The notes beneath the pieces are model-generated. The model was not told the DNA's origin. It was given only the letters and a program-made list of their open reading frames with translations, and did no database searches. This document shows, piece after piece, positions 24,981-37,430 of a stretch of DNA of 64,000 bases. Position numbers and translations under genes: made by a program. This DNA is from Enoplosus armatus (lineage: Eukaryota; Chordata; Actinopteri; Centrarchiformes; Enoplosidae): contig NC_092194.1 of assembly GCF_043641665.1 (NCBI RefSeq), positions 11,819,298 through 11,883,297 on the forward strand, written 5' to 3'. Position 1 is the first letter of the stretch; every line of letters starts with the position of its first letter.

Positions 24981-27900
24981 CAAGCCCTCAGAGTCTCCCA
25001 GGCCTGTAAAGAAATATTGATTTCTCTTTTTTGCCTGTGGTCAGACAGCATGTGAAGTCCCGTCCATGTGAAGCTAGCCACTCTCTCATATTGCCTTGTG
25101 GCTTCATGCCCAGTTATTTAGGAGTCTGCAGTTCAGCGGTGGTTATTTCAAATGTTGTGGGTGTTTATTTTTAAAAAACATTCTCAAAAATGAAATAAAA
25201 ACCTTAAAACCGACACCTTAAAGTGGATTTTAACTTGATATCAGAAAATGTTAGTGCAGACTGCATAGCAACATAGCAACACCACAGGATACGTTAAAGT
25301 AATTTAAGCAAGCACTGTATCAGCAAAAATACAGTACAATGTGGGTGAACTTACTGACAGTCACACAATAGCTGTAATGATGCCCAAGTAGGCCAAATTT
25401 ACCTCTGGTACTTCCCCGGCTTCCCTCCTGAGTTTTGACACATTTTCACATTTATCAGGAATGCCTATCTGTCTCCAGTAACAACAAAAGGCACCCCCTC
25501 TAAAGAACAACACTGCATGGAGCCGCCTGTGAAATGGTTACAGTAGGCCCTCCCTCACCATGCCTCTCATCCCTCCAATCAAACTGTCAAAAAAGCACAG
25601 TCCTTTGTATCGAGTGTTTTAATTAGATTTGGATGGATTTCAAATCTGCTCTTGTTTCCTGGAATGATTCTGAGTGAAAGAAGAAACCCTACAACAAGAT
25701 TAACCACTAATCTATCCTTTAGTTACAGCTACTAAAATCTGCCCATCTGCCTATCCATTCAAATACACAGTGGAGCTTTTATAGATATCAAAATGTGCAT
25801 ATTATCTGTTGTTTAGACACTGAATTAATTCCTCATCTTGAAAACCTGTATACAAGACATGGGGGGACGTCAGGAGCATGCAGTAGATTTACAGTTTCCC
25901 TTAAACCACCACGGGTATGCAGGCAGTCTAGACTGTTGTGGGTGCAACTTAACTTGATTAATCGGCTGTATGTCATTCTCCTATTCCTCCTACATGCAGT
26001 ATGGTATAGGTATGCACTTGATCCTCTCGACATGCTTTCATCGATACAGTTGAATTTGTCCACAGGGCAGTGAAACATACTGTATACCATCAATGATTCT
26101 GATCAATATGATCCCGTTATGGCAACTTATTCTAGGTGGCACAATCAATACTGCACGTCGTCAACATCGCTGTCTTCTAGACTAATAGTCTTCAATATCC
26201 AATATGGACTTCAGCAATCTCTTTTCAAGACCTTTAGCAGACATACGTATGATTTTTCCCTCACAGTGTCTTTTAACCGTTTTTTTTTTAGCAGCAAACG
26301 CAGTGGGTAAACAACTTGATGGCTCACAAGGAAATTGCCTGGAAACCTGACGCAGACTACGCATAATTTGCTGACAAAATTGTCAATGAGTTAATGATCA
26401 TGGAGAATTGGCAGAGCATTGCAGCTTTTCAATCCATCTCTAATGCTTTCATTTCTATTGGCAGGCGCGGATCTCTCTCCCCTTGGTGACAACAAAGACC
26501 TTGTACCAACACAGAACTGTCTGCTGATCACAGCATGCACCCAGACTGAAATTAAATAATTTTACTCGCTGTGAGGCACTTGTTTGAATCCGTCTCCAAC
26601 ACCATTTTGGGTGGAAGTTTACATTTGGGGCTTTTCAATTGGTTCCAGTGTGTCCCCTCAGTAACATTAAGCATTGGTTCTGCTTTGTGACCCTCTGGTT
26701 GGCTGGTGAAACAAATATTACAGGAACATCTTTATCATGTCTACTAATTGTTTAGGAAATGTGTGATTTCATAACTGAATTATCATTTATTAGTACTGAA
26801 TTAATAATAATTTAAGGTACACCTGAGACAATGAAATAACATCCTGGAAGTCCAGGTGGAGTAACAGATTAACACGTTTAAAGTCTTAAAGGCACCAAAA
26901 CACTGCATGGTTTGTAATACAAACCTACAAGATTTTACAACTCTGGAAAGTTTTCACAGCGCCAACTATTTTATCTTTCATCACTGTTGGTTTGAACGCA
27001 GCCAAGCAAATTGCTTGTCTTAAAAACGTTAGAATTACTGAGAGGGAAAAGGTCATCTAGATCTCTGCTCTCTGCCAGATGATCAGCTTCACGTAGGCTG
27101 AGCCGTGTGGGCTTGTTATCATCAGAACCCGTCCTGCAGGCTAACTGAGAGAAAAATGGACTTCCCCGAGAGGCCACCTGTGTTGTCCGATTGATTGATT
27201 GACTGATGCTACATGGACATACCATCTGTTCTGTTTTCTAGAAAGAAATACTGTCCCAGTGTACTGGACTCTGTTCTGCTGTTCAATTCTGGCCTGGGAC
27301 CTTTCACTCCTCTCTCTGTCAGCCCCATGTATCTTGTTAATCTCTACTGTCAACTGTCTAAAATGCTCTTCAGCTGAAACCAGAATGGTGAGTAGCAAAT
27401 TTTGGGAAAAAACAAAAACATTGAATATTTGCTCTCTTCCAAAGAGCAGAGAACTCCCTTCTCTTCTAATTGTATCTATATCTCTCTGATATTCTCTTTA
27501 CACACTGAGTCATTAATACACATCATTTTGTAAATGTGTATACTACAAATACATTTCTTACTTTTCTCATACCTTAACTCACATGGCCACATAGGTATCC
27601 CGAAGAAAATTAAACATTTCCATCTGTTTGATGCTGAGTCAATATGCATTTGTTTTGTACGGTGTGTAATACTCTGCTGGCTGGTTTGTTCCCGCACCTG
27701 ACTGCTTATTCAGAGCCCGACATCCTCAAAGGTAACTTGTGAGATTCATTATTCAAACGCTTAGAAGCAAATTATTTTCTTATTTGCAATAGCTGAAGGC
27801 GTTTTTTCTTTTCCTTGCTGGACTTGCCAATAGAATCCAACTCAGACCCCTGCAGTATACAAGAGCTTGGATTTTCTATCAGACGTGGAGCAATGTTTTA

Positions 27901-28948
27901 GGACCCCCAACCCTCTCCTATCAGTGCAGGCAGAGGATAATCTACACAGACATTCTGGCTCCTTATAAAAAAAAAAAGATAGGTTAGCAGGAGAAATGTT
28001 ATTGCTTTTAGATTATTATGGCAGCTGATATTTGTGGAACATCAGGGTCTTAATCAATCAATATATCCCCATATCACTCTTGCTAGCCTGCTTCCTTAAA
28101 TCCCCCAACCGTGACCCCTTCCACTTCTTTCTGACCCTTAAAACTTGCAAATGCGAATGAAAGCCAACAACATGTACACACACAATTTATGGTTCCATAG
28201 ATGCAGTAAATAAATTATTTAATATAATAAATGATATAAAGCAAGCAAGAAAAATAGCCCTTGTACTTTGAATAAACAAGAGCAACTAAATTGCGTCCAC
28301 ACATCAAATTGTATTGATATATTGACGTATACCAATTTATGCTAGTTCTTTCTGCAAATCCCCATAAATTGGTTTTAAGCCATCTTTTTAGGTCAATAGG
28401 TGACTTATTGCGGGTATCAAAACTGCAGGGCTGAACATGAATCCAGAAGACATGCACAGACATGGTCCAACAGGGTCTTGAATTCCTGCCTGTTTGTCCT
28501 TCCACTCTGTGCCCTCTTACAGTGTGTTCATCTTCTCAGCATGCATAATTTAATTCACTGTCACATTTAAAATGAAGCAACAACAAAAAAAACATGTAAA
28601 AACAGTGACCCTGCTCAAAAAAAAAGGTTCAACATCCCTCGCTGTACCCATTTTAAGATGCAGGAGTTCTGGTGTGCTTTTTGCCCCTGGCCCCCAAATG
28701 TCTTTGCCCACTCGTAGAAACAAGCAAGAAGTCTGCTTCAAGTCAAATATTTTTACATTATGTGAAAATGAGAATTTCTGTCATTCCTGAATCAACCCCT
28801 GCATTGGATTTTGTGCACCGGCTGACACTACTCAATAACTGTAAGCTCTTGATACATGTCAGAAAGCATGAACTCTGTCTGCTGATAATGAAGCAGGTGA
28901 CTGCTGTATGGCTTCAGAATGGTCTCAAATGCACAGTTTAATGACTGG
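24981..28948. other. Unique non-coding DNA, no gene seen
   Basis: Long stretch of ordinary AT-rich unique sequence. Open frames (such as 25795-26073 plus, 27199-27489 plus and 28215-28505 minus) reach at most about 96 codons and show no domain. A-rich runs occur near 27967-27979 and 28616-28625. AAATATTGATTTCTC near 25012 resembles enhancer texture, but nothing firmer is visible. Confidence 0.5.
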
Positions 28949-28971
28949 GTGTGTGTGTGTGTGTGTGTGTG
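28949..28971. repeat. GT microsatellite
   Basis: An uninterrupted GT run of about eleven units. Confidence 0.95.
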
Positions 28972-30251
28972 CCATCCTTGTGTGGCTCTTTCGCAAGGCT
29001 CCTGTCAGGTCCGTAATTGACAGTCTAAGTGGGGCAGCCGAGAGGCCAGGCCCTGTTAATTTATTTTCTCAGACTCTCCATCCATATTTATGAGCCCCTG
29101 CTGTTTTGTCTATCACCACCGATCAAACTTACTGTGTAATTGTACTCGCTAAAGCAAGAGAGCCACATGTGAGTGGTCACTCGGCCCGCAACATTCACAT
29201 TAGTCTTTATTATTTCATTAATTCATATCCCCTGACCAGAGCGGGAGAGGCAGAGAGAAATAGAGAGGAACAGTGAAAGATGCCAGTGGCAACCGTGATT
29301 AGAGATCAGGAATAGAATGAGATGCCAGAATCAGGTCATTATGCCAACACCCTCTGATCTGGCTGAAACTAATTGCTGTGGCTCCTGTGGGTGTGGGTCC
29401 CATCTCCTTTTAGCCCTAATAGCCATGTCTATCATAGCGTGGCACAAACTCATTCATCATAAACCATCATTAACGCAACGACATTCTAAACACAATAAAC
29501 TCTAAGCTTAGGGAAATGCATCCTCATTTAAACCAATAATAATCAGCACTATGCATCATGTAGCTTTAATGTAAGATCACCTGCTAGGCTTTAAGTCCGA
29601 CAACATTGTGTTGAATTGCATTAGGAAAATGCATTGCCTATGTGGACTACAACATGTTGGTGTTTACCTCCAGTCACCCCCCCTTAATGAATTTAATTTG
29701 TTTACAAACTAACCTCAAGGAAATATTTGCAGGAGAGACCTTGATGTTTGTGGTGTTAGATGGGGGGGCATACCTGTATCGTCAGGGGTAATAGTGTAAT
29801 TATGTGCTATTTTGATCCCACAAACATACATTCATTTCCATTCATTATGACTTGTTATGTTTTCATCAAAACAACACTGCCGCCTGATGTAAGCATGCAT
29901 AATGGGGATTACTGTAAGTGGCCTGGTGTCGGCCAGCTCCAGTTTCTCTCTGAACCCTCACTCAGCTCGGCCTTGGTTAATGCAGACCTGCACTCGCTTC
30001 AAGTAAAGTTTAGGATTGTAGGATTAAGTAACACTTGTGCCATTCTTTTTGCATGAATTATATTGCTCCACGGCTGTCCTGAAAGAAATATTTTTAGTAT
30101 TATGAATTTGTTTTTGTATTAGGTCCAGAGACTCAACAATGCATGCTTAAAAGGCAGCACTTAATGTGCACTGGATAAATCATTTAAGTCGCTCATTTAC
30201 TCGAGCTCAAAAGCTTTAATTTGCATGTTGTTTTCACATTTTCATCCTCAT
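28972..30251. promoter_or_regulatory. Candidate conserved non-coding block (29.0-29.3 kb)
   Basis: No gene is recognised. Positions 28990-29240 are repeat-free with tightly packed developmental words: CGTAATTGACAG (homeodomain plus a MEIS-type TGACAG), GTTAATTTATT, TATTTATGAGCC (CDX/posterior-HOX type) and TTTCATTAATTCA. This texture is typical of vertebrate conserved elements, but no alignment was possible. An ATTTGCAT octamer lies at 30219-30226. The rest is plain unique sequence. Confidence 0.35.
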
Positions 30252-30273
30252 CCCCCCCCCCCCCCCCCCCCCC
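30252..30273. repeat. Poly-C tract (22)
   Basis: Twenty-two consecutive C residues followed by a TCTCTTTT pyrimidine tail. It is one of four poly-C tracts of 18 or more in this window. Confidence 0.95.
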
Positions 30274-33085
30274 TCTCTTTTCAAAATCTCTGATTGAGTG
30301 CAGTTGCTAATGGCTGCATTGTGAGTTATAAACTACAAATGAATTCTCTTCAGTCCAAATGAAACTTACTCTGATATGGGCTCCCAGCATGCATTGATGA
30401 TTATAGAAACCCTCCCCGTGAAATTGTCTTTGTAATTGTCTCACTGCTCATGGTAAGCTAGATACTTCCCTAATAAACCAAACTGAGGAGACATCAAAGG
30501 CATTTAGATAACCTTGCAGAGTAAAATTGCTCCCCCAAATGTTTTCACTTCTAAAATTTTACGAACTATGGCCATTTCATTTGGTTGTTTTTACCAATGT
30601 ATGAGGCGTATCAGTTTTATTTTCATTTGATCGTTATACTCTTTCCTGCTGCCTGTTTCTTTTGTTTTTCAAAATGACAGTAAAATGTGTAGATTCTTTA
30701 GCTTGTAAAGCAATATGGTGACTATTATTATATGCAACAACAGTGCAAAGCAGTTTTGTGGTGAGCACCAGACAGTAAAAGTCAACCAGGCCTGTAATTT
30801 CCACATCTATAGCAAAACATATTGTGTTTACAGTCTGTTTAGCACATATAACGCTGCTCTGTCATCCTCTTAGGGCATCCGTTCCACACTCCATTGAAAC
30901 ATCATCTGTCCTACAGTTCTGGGGCCAGTCTCAAATCTCTTTTCTTGTGTCCTCTCTTGCTCACACTGTATGCTCTGCACCCCTCCCCGAACAAGGGGAA
31001 TGTTCTGAATTGACAATTTGTCTGCTTGCCTAATTTAGCTTTTCATTTTTATAAAGATTCAACATCTTTTTAACGTAATCAGTCACTTCAAGGAAAGACA
31101 AGGAGATGAAAGCAAGATATAAGGAAATTAATTAAGGAGAGGAAGCAACTTCAGACTTCGGGAATGTGCCCCAGGTAAAAACATGTCATTGAATTGACTT
31201 CTCTGAGAACAGGGGTTGAACCTGCATGCCTTGATTAATCAATGTGCCGTGTTTTCTCCCCTACTTGAACCCAAGGCCAAGCCATATTTCACAGAAACAA
31301 ATTGAGCGGGGGACTGACACAGGTCTGACCATAAAACCAAAGGTAATTAGGAACCACTGGAAGACGTTCCATAAAAGACAGTGGGACGCACACATTCAAT
31401 ATACCCTATGGAAGCTGCGCAGAGACAAACAGAACCGCCGGCTGCCTGCAGACTAAGCCGAGAGACCACAGGAATATAGTGGTTGAAAGAGAGACGAGGC
31501 AGTTTTCACCCAATCTATTATGAATTCACTATGTTGCAAGTGTGCAAATTTTGATAAATAACACCTCCACATCAGGGCGGTAATTTGATTTCCTATGAGG
31601 TAATCTAAACTAATTGACATGAGAATTGAGCGAGCAACACACTGATGTTAAAGCTTGTCAGGATGGAGCGAATACATCACCACTTGTCCCGCGTGATGCC
31701 TGTCGGTTTAGTCGAGGCAGCCTTCCTCTCTCATCCAACAACATGCCATCTTCTTGTGTGAAGCCCTCTCATGTTTCTTGATATGTCTGTCCCTTCTCTC
31801 ACCTATTTGGAAACGCGAGCGCTCGTCATTACGGCGATGCAGATGAGCAACAAAAGAACACTGTGGGGAAAATGTGGAGTTGCCAGAAAACGGAGCTTTA
31901 GTCGAGGTAGAGTAGCCAAGAAGAAGGAGGCCTATCAGTTAGTCATTTTGCCTAAATGCCTTCACTGCAGTACACCACTGGTTAGAGGTCCCTTTTTCAT
32001 TACACCACTGTTATGAAATCTGCCAAGGAGCATCTCTTCTGGCTCTGTGGTTAATGTAGCTCGAAAAGCAAATGGTCAGACATTCATTCTTCTGCGCTCT
32101 CCTCATTACAAAGAGAGACAGAGGAAGAGAGCTACAGTACTTCTTTTCCTTCCTTTCAAGACAAGTATTTTGATGTTTATATGCACAGTGAGAGAAGGAG
32201 AGAGCTGCAGATTGCACTGTAAGCATTTCAGCCCACTGATGAAAAACAGCCACTGTTATTAAATCTATATTTAGATGTATGGGGTATAGCGGCCCAGACC
32301 CTGTTGCATGGGACTCACTTGCCATATTAATGCCTGTAATTTAATCATCTCGAGATCGTGGAAATTGGGAAGTGTCAACATGAAAGAATAAATAATAATA
32401 ATAAAAGGAGAAAGAGAAAAAAGCCACAATTGCTGTTTCCATGCACAAAAGAGTAATGACAAACGGGCGGGCCTTGGATAAGCACGTCTTCAATTCATCA
32501 AAGCCTGTCACTCTCACACATCACTGTACATGCTGATGCTAATTCCACCTGCAGTCAATTAAAATAAGTTGTGACACTCCCCTCCAAACACATGTACTAT
32601 AGTGATATCTGTCTGCTGTCATAACAAAGACCGTGACTACAGATAGCCACCAGGATCATTTTGACTACTCACATTGGATGACATGTGGGGGTATGCATGT
32701 AGACAAACAAAAAAAGAGATGTTGGCAGTTTAATTTTCCAAAAACACGTATTTGGTCAGCCTCTGTTATATCACCAGTCCAGCGTAGCATGAGAGGCTGC
32801 TGTGGCAGTCAAGCAGACCTTCCAGATGGCATCCACAGCATATGTGGCATGACCTTCTGCAGCATGGGTACACGGGGGCACCGAGCCACTGTGCAAACAG
32901 CAGGCAGGGTCCTCAGATGTGTGTGGCCCCCCTGGGACACGGCAGCAGAATGAGATGCCCATCACTCTGTGGCTCTGCAGATGCTCCTCACAACTGCCAG
33001 GCTTTCAGCTTCATTAGGCCTAGATCAGATACATACAGAGGAGTGCAGCCTGAGGCTATCACTGCAGCCTCCCTGCGATGCAGGC
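30274..33085. other. Unique non-coding DNA, possible conserved block at 31.5 kb
   Basis: No gene is recognised. Positions 31510-31640 are repeat-free and rich in homeodomain-type words (GGTAATTTGATT, AACTAATTGACATG). Positions 32380-32410 hold a short AATAATAATA run. Overlapping frames in opposite directions at 32011-32325 and 32047-32262, and 32633-32953 and 32842-33231, have no recognisable domain; the last runs into the next microsatellite. Confidence 0.4.
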
Positions 33086-33179
33086 GCGCACACACACACA
33101 CACACACACACAGACACACACACACACACACACGTACATACATACATACATACATACATACACACACAGACAGACAGTC
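33086..33179. repeat. Compound AC / ACAT / CAGA microsatellite
   Basis: An AC run with one AG interruption (33090-33132) passes into about six CATA units (33135-33160), then ACAC and a short CAGACAGACAG. All five overlapping frames through it are Thr-His, Tyr-Ile or Cys-Val artefacts. Confidence 0.95.
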
Positions 33180-35023
33180 ACATTTGGAATTATTTCTAAA
33201 AGGAGCCAATTTCATCAGTGGAAAGATGTGATGGCGAGGGATTTCTTTTTTTCTTTTTTTTTGTGTTTTGAATATGTGCAGGGGAGATAAAAACCCCTGT
33301 GACACAAAGGAGTCAGTGCATGTGTATGAATACAGAAATCTTTTAATGAGCACAGAGAGGAAATTTGTTTCAAGTTTGACCAAATTATGATGGAAACAAG
33401 TGATATGAGAATGTCATTCATGCTGGTATGTCTCAGGGTAAGCTTCCCAAAATCAAGTCTTAGGGAGTTTTTTTTTCTTAAAAAATTAATAAATAAATTA
33501 ATAAATAAATTAAAAAACGACTAACAAGAAGCTTCTGGAGACAGTGACAAATAAACAGAAATGACGGGGATCAAGAGGTCTTACTCCGATTCATTATCCT
33601 CTTTACTGTGAAGCCAACTTGATTGATAAAGAGCAGCATTCCCCCTCGGTGAAATAGGAACACTTCCCCGTGAGCAGTTGGACTTTTATTCATCACCAGT
33701 GGAGACATTCCCCACCATGCAATATGTAATTAGTGTGTAATCCCCTGCCTTTTTAAAATGAGACCAAAAAATGATGATGCGGAACCATAATGAGATATTA
33801 ATTCAGAAACACTGCAGATATGCATTTATTTTCTTTTTTTCCCTCCCTACCTCAATAAAGCAATGCTGTATAAGTTATTACAAAGCTTTAATGTAGATAT
33901 GGTTATTACAGCAATTTGTATGGGCAAGCAGTCTTTCATTTCCGCTTCTGTCTGTCTTTTTCTCATTAAAAACCTCAATCCCTATCCGTCAGTTGTCTGT
34001 TTGTTTGGAATAACTTATTGGTGTAAGAGACATAAAGTACAGGAGGGAGCGCAGAGAGAGGGGTACAAACATTGCACACATTTCTTGCCAAAAATGCACA
34101 TTCTTATCCAGCCATAGCTCCCTGAATGTTGTCATGTGTGTCCAATCTCAAGCACTTGGCTCAATCATATAAAATATGTCCCAGGTGACAGAAGCAGGTG
34201 GTCCACAATTGAATAGCCCCCCCAGCTACCAGTGATGTTCCACCACTCTGAGGTTGCGAATGTATGTATGTGTGTGTGTCCTCTTCAGTGTGTGCATCTA
34301 TCTGCTGCATTTCAGCTTGAATATTTGGATTAGTCAGAAATTACTCCAATGAGTTCCCATTTTCGACTGAGGGTGTTTGAGCGGCTACAAATGAAAAATG
34401 GGTGCCGAGAACAGAAGAGCATTGTTCAAATGTGATTAATATGAAGAATTGTATTTGAATAATTGTATTTAAATATTTGGCCGATCTATCAAAAAAGCCA
34501 ACGCCAATTTATCTCAGCAAGAATCCTTCTCAGGAATTTGGCTTGACAGTCATTGCTTTTAATGTGAAACACAATATTTAACCAAATGGCCTCAAGCCCG
34601 GCCTTCATGCTATTAAATTATTACACACACTACACTGTTACTAACTGAAAAGCCCACATTATTTTCATCATTCATCAAAATGCCACAAAGTCACTACAGC
34701 ATTTTTTTTTAAAATCAAAATTAGGAGGCCATGCATATTTGGGGGATTTGAATCCTGCTGCTGCAGCAGATGTTATTGCTGAAGTTTTGGTGAATTTTTC
34801 CTTTAAACAGACATCTGAAGGAAAAGGGTTTTATGCAAGAAATTTCAAGTCGAGTAATTTTATACCTTCAATAAAAACACTGCTTTGCCTTCCAACCTTG
34901 ATTTGGTGTTTGCATGTGCTGAAACATATTTGTCACCAGCACCGTTTCATATCTCACATTAGAAGGGGGAAAGGTACTCTCAGATTGCATTTTTGGCACT
35001 GCGTCAAGAGTGTAATTGAGCAT

Positions 35024-35028
<5 letters not shown>
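33180..35028. other. Unique non-coding DNA with AT-rich blocks
   Basis: A T-rich patch lies at 33245-33262. A 12-base tandem (ATTAATAAATAA type) repeats about two and a half times at 33485-33515. Positions 33600-33790 and 34430-34730 are repeat-free AT-rich sequence with TGATTGATAA, GTAATTAGTG and TGTGATTAAT words. The 144-codon plus frame at 34739-35173 reads into the GT repeat and has no recognisable domain, so it is not called. Confidence 0.4.
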
Positions 35029-35066
<38 letters not shown>

Positions 35067-35110
35067 GGAGTGCATGTGTGTGTGTGTTTTGGGGTGTGAA
35101 GGGGGGGGGG
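35029..35110. repeat. GT microsatellite ending in a G run
   Basis: A GT run of about 18 units (35029-35065), a short spacer, a second GT run (35075-35088), then TTTTGGGG and a run of ten G at 35101-35110. Confidence 0.9.
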
Positions 35111-35127
35111 TATGGATGGGTCATCCT

Positions 35128-35140
35128 GTTGCCTGGTAAC
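35128..35140. promoter_or_regulatory. RFX X-box-like site with TCF-like word nearby
   Basis: GTTGCCTGGTAAC fits the RFX X-box pattern with a one-base spacer. Seventeen bases on, GACAAAGG at 35153-35160 resembles a SOX or TCF/LEF core. It stands directly after the GT/G tract in otherwise unique sequence. It is the second strong X-box match in the window after 9583-9596. Binding is inferred from the motif. Confidence 0.4.
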
Positions 35141-35890
35141 AAGCCTCAGATTGACAAAGGAAGAGCAATTTAGGACTACTTTCTGCAGAAATCAATACAA
35201 CAGGCCTGATGTGATGATGTGAGATTAGCCAAGGGAGAAAAGCCAATGTATTTGGCAGGGGTTACTTCATAACCAAGAGAAGAGGTGTGGAGGAGATTGC
35301 ATCTGAAACATTGAATATAAAGATATAAGGTCTGGGTACCTAGCTTCTGAAATCTTGCTAAAATGAGACTTCTCAAGCCCTTGTCTCCCTCAGGTAATGA
35401 GAACTTGAGTAAAGTGAACACTCATGGGGAGGGAAGAATCTGATTTTAGCTTTCTTGTTTAATACCGTCTGTCAGACTGTCGCTAATATTGCCCTGGGCG
35501 AGGGGATACAGTGCAAGGCTGTAATATTGGAAAAGATTGGAGTAAGAAAGAAATGGAAGTTAAATAAAACTTTAGGACAGCTGTAGACATGTAGACTTTC
35601 CCTATGCATAAAACATGTCTACTGCCTCGCGCTGAAACCAGGAGGTTCAAAATCACTAAACTTGGAAAAATGTTGTTATGCTGAAAATACCACACTGTCG
35701 TATTGGATATAACTACACTTACACAGGATACATATTTTTCCTGACAACAACAACAACGTAAAATATGAAGTTAGTGTTGGAGGGCGACAAGTTACAACTT
35801 CTTCTGAATAGATTTCATCTACTTTTTAACAGAAATCAGCTATAAACAAGGATCAGCAAAACAAGCTGGAACCACAACATTGACATATTA
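35141..35890. other. Unique non-coding DNA, no gene seen
   Basis: Ordinary AT-rich sequence. Minus-strand frames at 35176-35421 and 35483-35695 lack domains. A short CAACAACAAC run lies near 35747. Confidence 0.5.
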
Positions 35891-36030
35891 TCTTCTTATA
35901 AAGTTGTTGTGGTGAACATGTTAGCAAATGTTGGCTGTTTATACATCCAGCAAACACTGAGCAATGTTAGCTCCAATTTGGATTTGAAAGTTGTCAAACT
36001 TGTTACACACCTTTAACATTACACCTAGCC
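35891..36030. mobile_element. Possible decayed fish dispersed repeat
   Basis: The stretch with GTGAACATGTTAGCAAATG, then TTTATACATCCAGCAAACAC and GAGCAATGTTAGCTCC resembles a repeat seen in many copies in percomorph genomes. Ends are not defined and no target duplication is visible. The match is from general familiarity only. Confidence 0.35.
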
Positions 36031-36370
36031 CTTTGACCCTTTGTTAATATAAGTGCTGGTTTATAAAATAATTAGCATAACAGTTTGAGTCATTTACTTA
36101 TATTGAACATTCTTCTTGCCATGTTTTGGTGATTTGTAAGTAATATTAAATTAATAAATATTCAGGCAGTGGAAGAATGAGGAGGATTTACCTGCACAAG
36201 CTTAGGGAGTAGGACTATAGTGCCAGAAAAGCAGGAAGGCATCTGTTTGAAACAGAATTTATTACACAGAGAGTAGAGTAACCCAGAGATGGTGTCTTAT
36301 TGTTGACCATCCCAGAAGTAATCTCCACGCAGGCTTTCACAGATATGCAGTGGAAGCTGTGCAAACAGCT
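36031..36370. other. Unique AT-rich DNA, no gene seen
   Basis: AT-rich sequence between two suspected repeats. Nothing further is visible. Confidence 0.45.
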
Positions 36371-36591
36371 TGTCCAAAGACATCCAGGTTAGGTGAACTG
36401 GAAACTCTAAATTGCCTGTGGTGTGAATATAAGTGTGAACATACTGTATATAAGTGTGAATTTGTTTGTCCGTCTGTATGTCCGAGCCCTGTGAGAGACT
36501 GGCAACTAGTGCATCTCCTCCAGTGCATGCTGGGATAGTCTCGACGAAGCAGCTGTGACCCTGAACAGAATAAGTGGTCATGGATGGACGA
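36371..36591 (+). mobile_element. Decayed teleost retroelement tail
   Basis: The order of landmarks matches a very common teleost dispersed repeat: TCCAAAGACAT, CAGGTTAGGTGAACTGG, AACTCTAAATTGCC, GTGTGAAT, GCCCTGTGAGAGACTGGC, GCTGGGATAG, AATAAGTGG and a final ATGGATGGA. I take it to be the 3-prime tail of a non-LTR retrotransposon, but the exact family is uncertain. TATAAGTGTGAA is duplicated near 36428-36460. Five short frames cross it and none codes for a transposon protein. Divergence from the usual form suggests an old, inactive copy. Confidence 0.7.
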
Positions 36592-37304
36592 CTTGTGCCA
36601 ACTTTTTGTTCAACAATCTTGTACTGCTTTCAGATATCAAAGCATGTACCTAAGTTTTGTTGTGAAAACAATGCTGTATTAGGCTTATTTTATGTGTGGG
36701 GGAAAAAAATTTAAATTTTGAGATGAAACCAGTCGTTCAAATTGTAATGCTGTAATACATACAGGAGGTCAGCAAGGGAACATTTTGGTATCAGGCAAGA
36801 AAAAGTAAATATTACTGCTATTTGGCCCCTGGCAGGTGATCATTTTGAACCCTGACTACACTACACCTATAGAGTACATATGTGGAGGATTTAGCCTGGC
36901 CTGGAAGGTATAGAGATTGAGAAGGGCATGAAACGGAGACAGTGCGGGACACATACTGACCAGAGAGGGCGAACAGATAAGCAGGTAAAGGGAAAGAAAA
37001 AGAGGGATACACACACAATGACTAATCTGGACGACTGGAAGAAGAGATGAAGGATTAGAGAGAGAAACATTCACACAGGCTTCTCTCCGACTATAGTCCA
37101 GTGTAACCAGACCCCTGCGAGGCTGGACAGTGGAAGCTCTTGATGGGCAGGAATGTGGATCCTGAGAACACAGAGAGCAGATTGATGGAGGCCGAGAACG
37201 GGGAGGAATGTATCGACTCCCGGGCCAGTGGGAACAGAACGGCAGGAGAGGATCACCGTGACCTGTGCTGACACCTCTGTCATCACACGTCCTCTGTCTC
37301 AGGC
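36592..37304. other. Unique non-coding DNA, no gene seen
   Basis: Plain unique sequence. Overlapping minus-strand frames of 66-72 codons (36818-37286) have no recognisable domain. Confidence 0.5.
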
Positions 37305-37430
37305 CAGGGAAAAGAGGGGGTAATAGGGAGAAGGAGGGTTTGGATGAGGAGGAGGAAAGGGGAGAGGGATGAGGAGGAAAAGGAGGGGGATGGAGGTGAA
37401 GGGAGGTGGGTCTCCTCAGCCTAACAGCAG
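37305..37430. repeat. G-rich polypurine tract
   Basis: About 125 bases almost wholly purine on the plus strand, with at least nine runs of three to five G separated by short GA-rich gaps. Such sequence could fold into G-quadruplexes on the plus strand or form triplex DNA. No gene flanks it. Confidence 0.8.

Noticed and set aside
34739..35173. 144-codon open frame on the plus strand
   Set aside because: Its second half is a Cys-Val string from the GT repeat; the first half has no recognisable domain.
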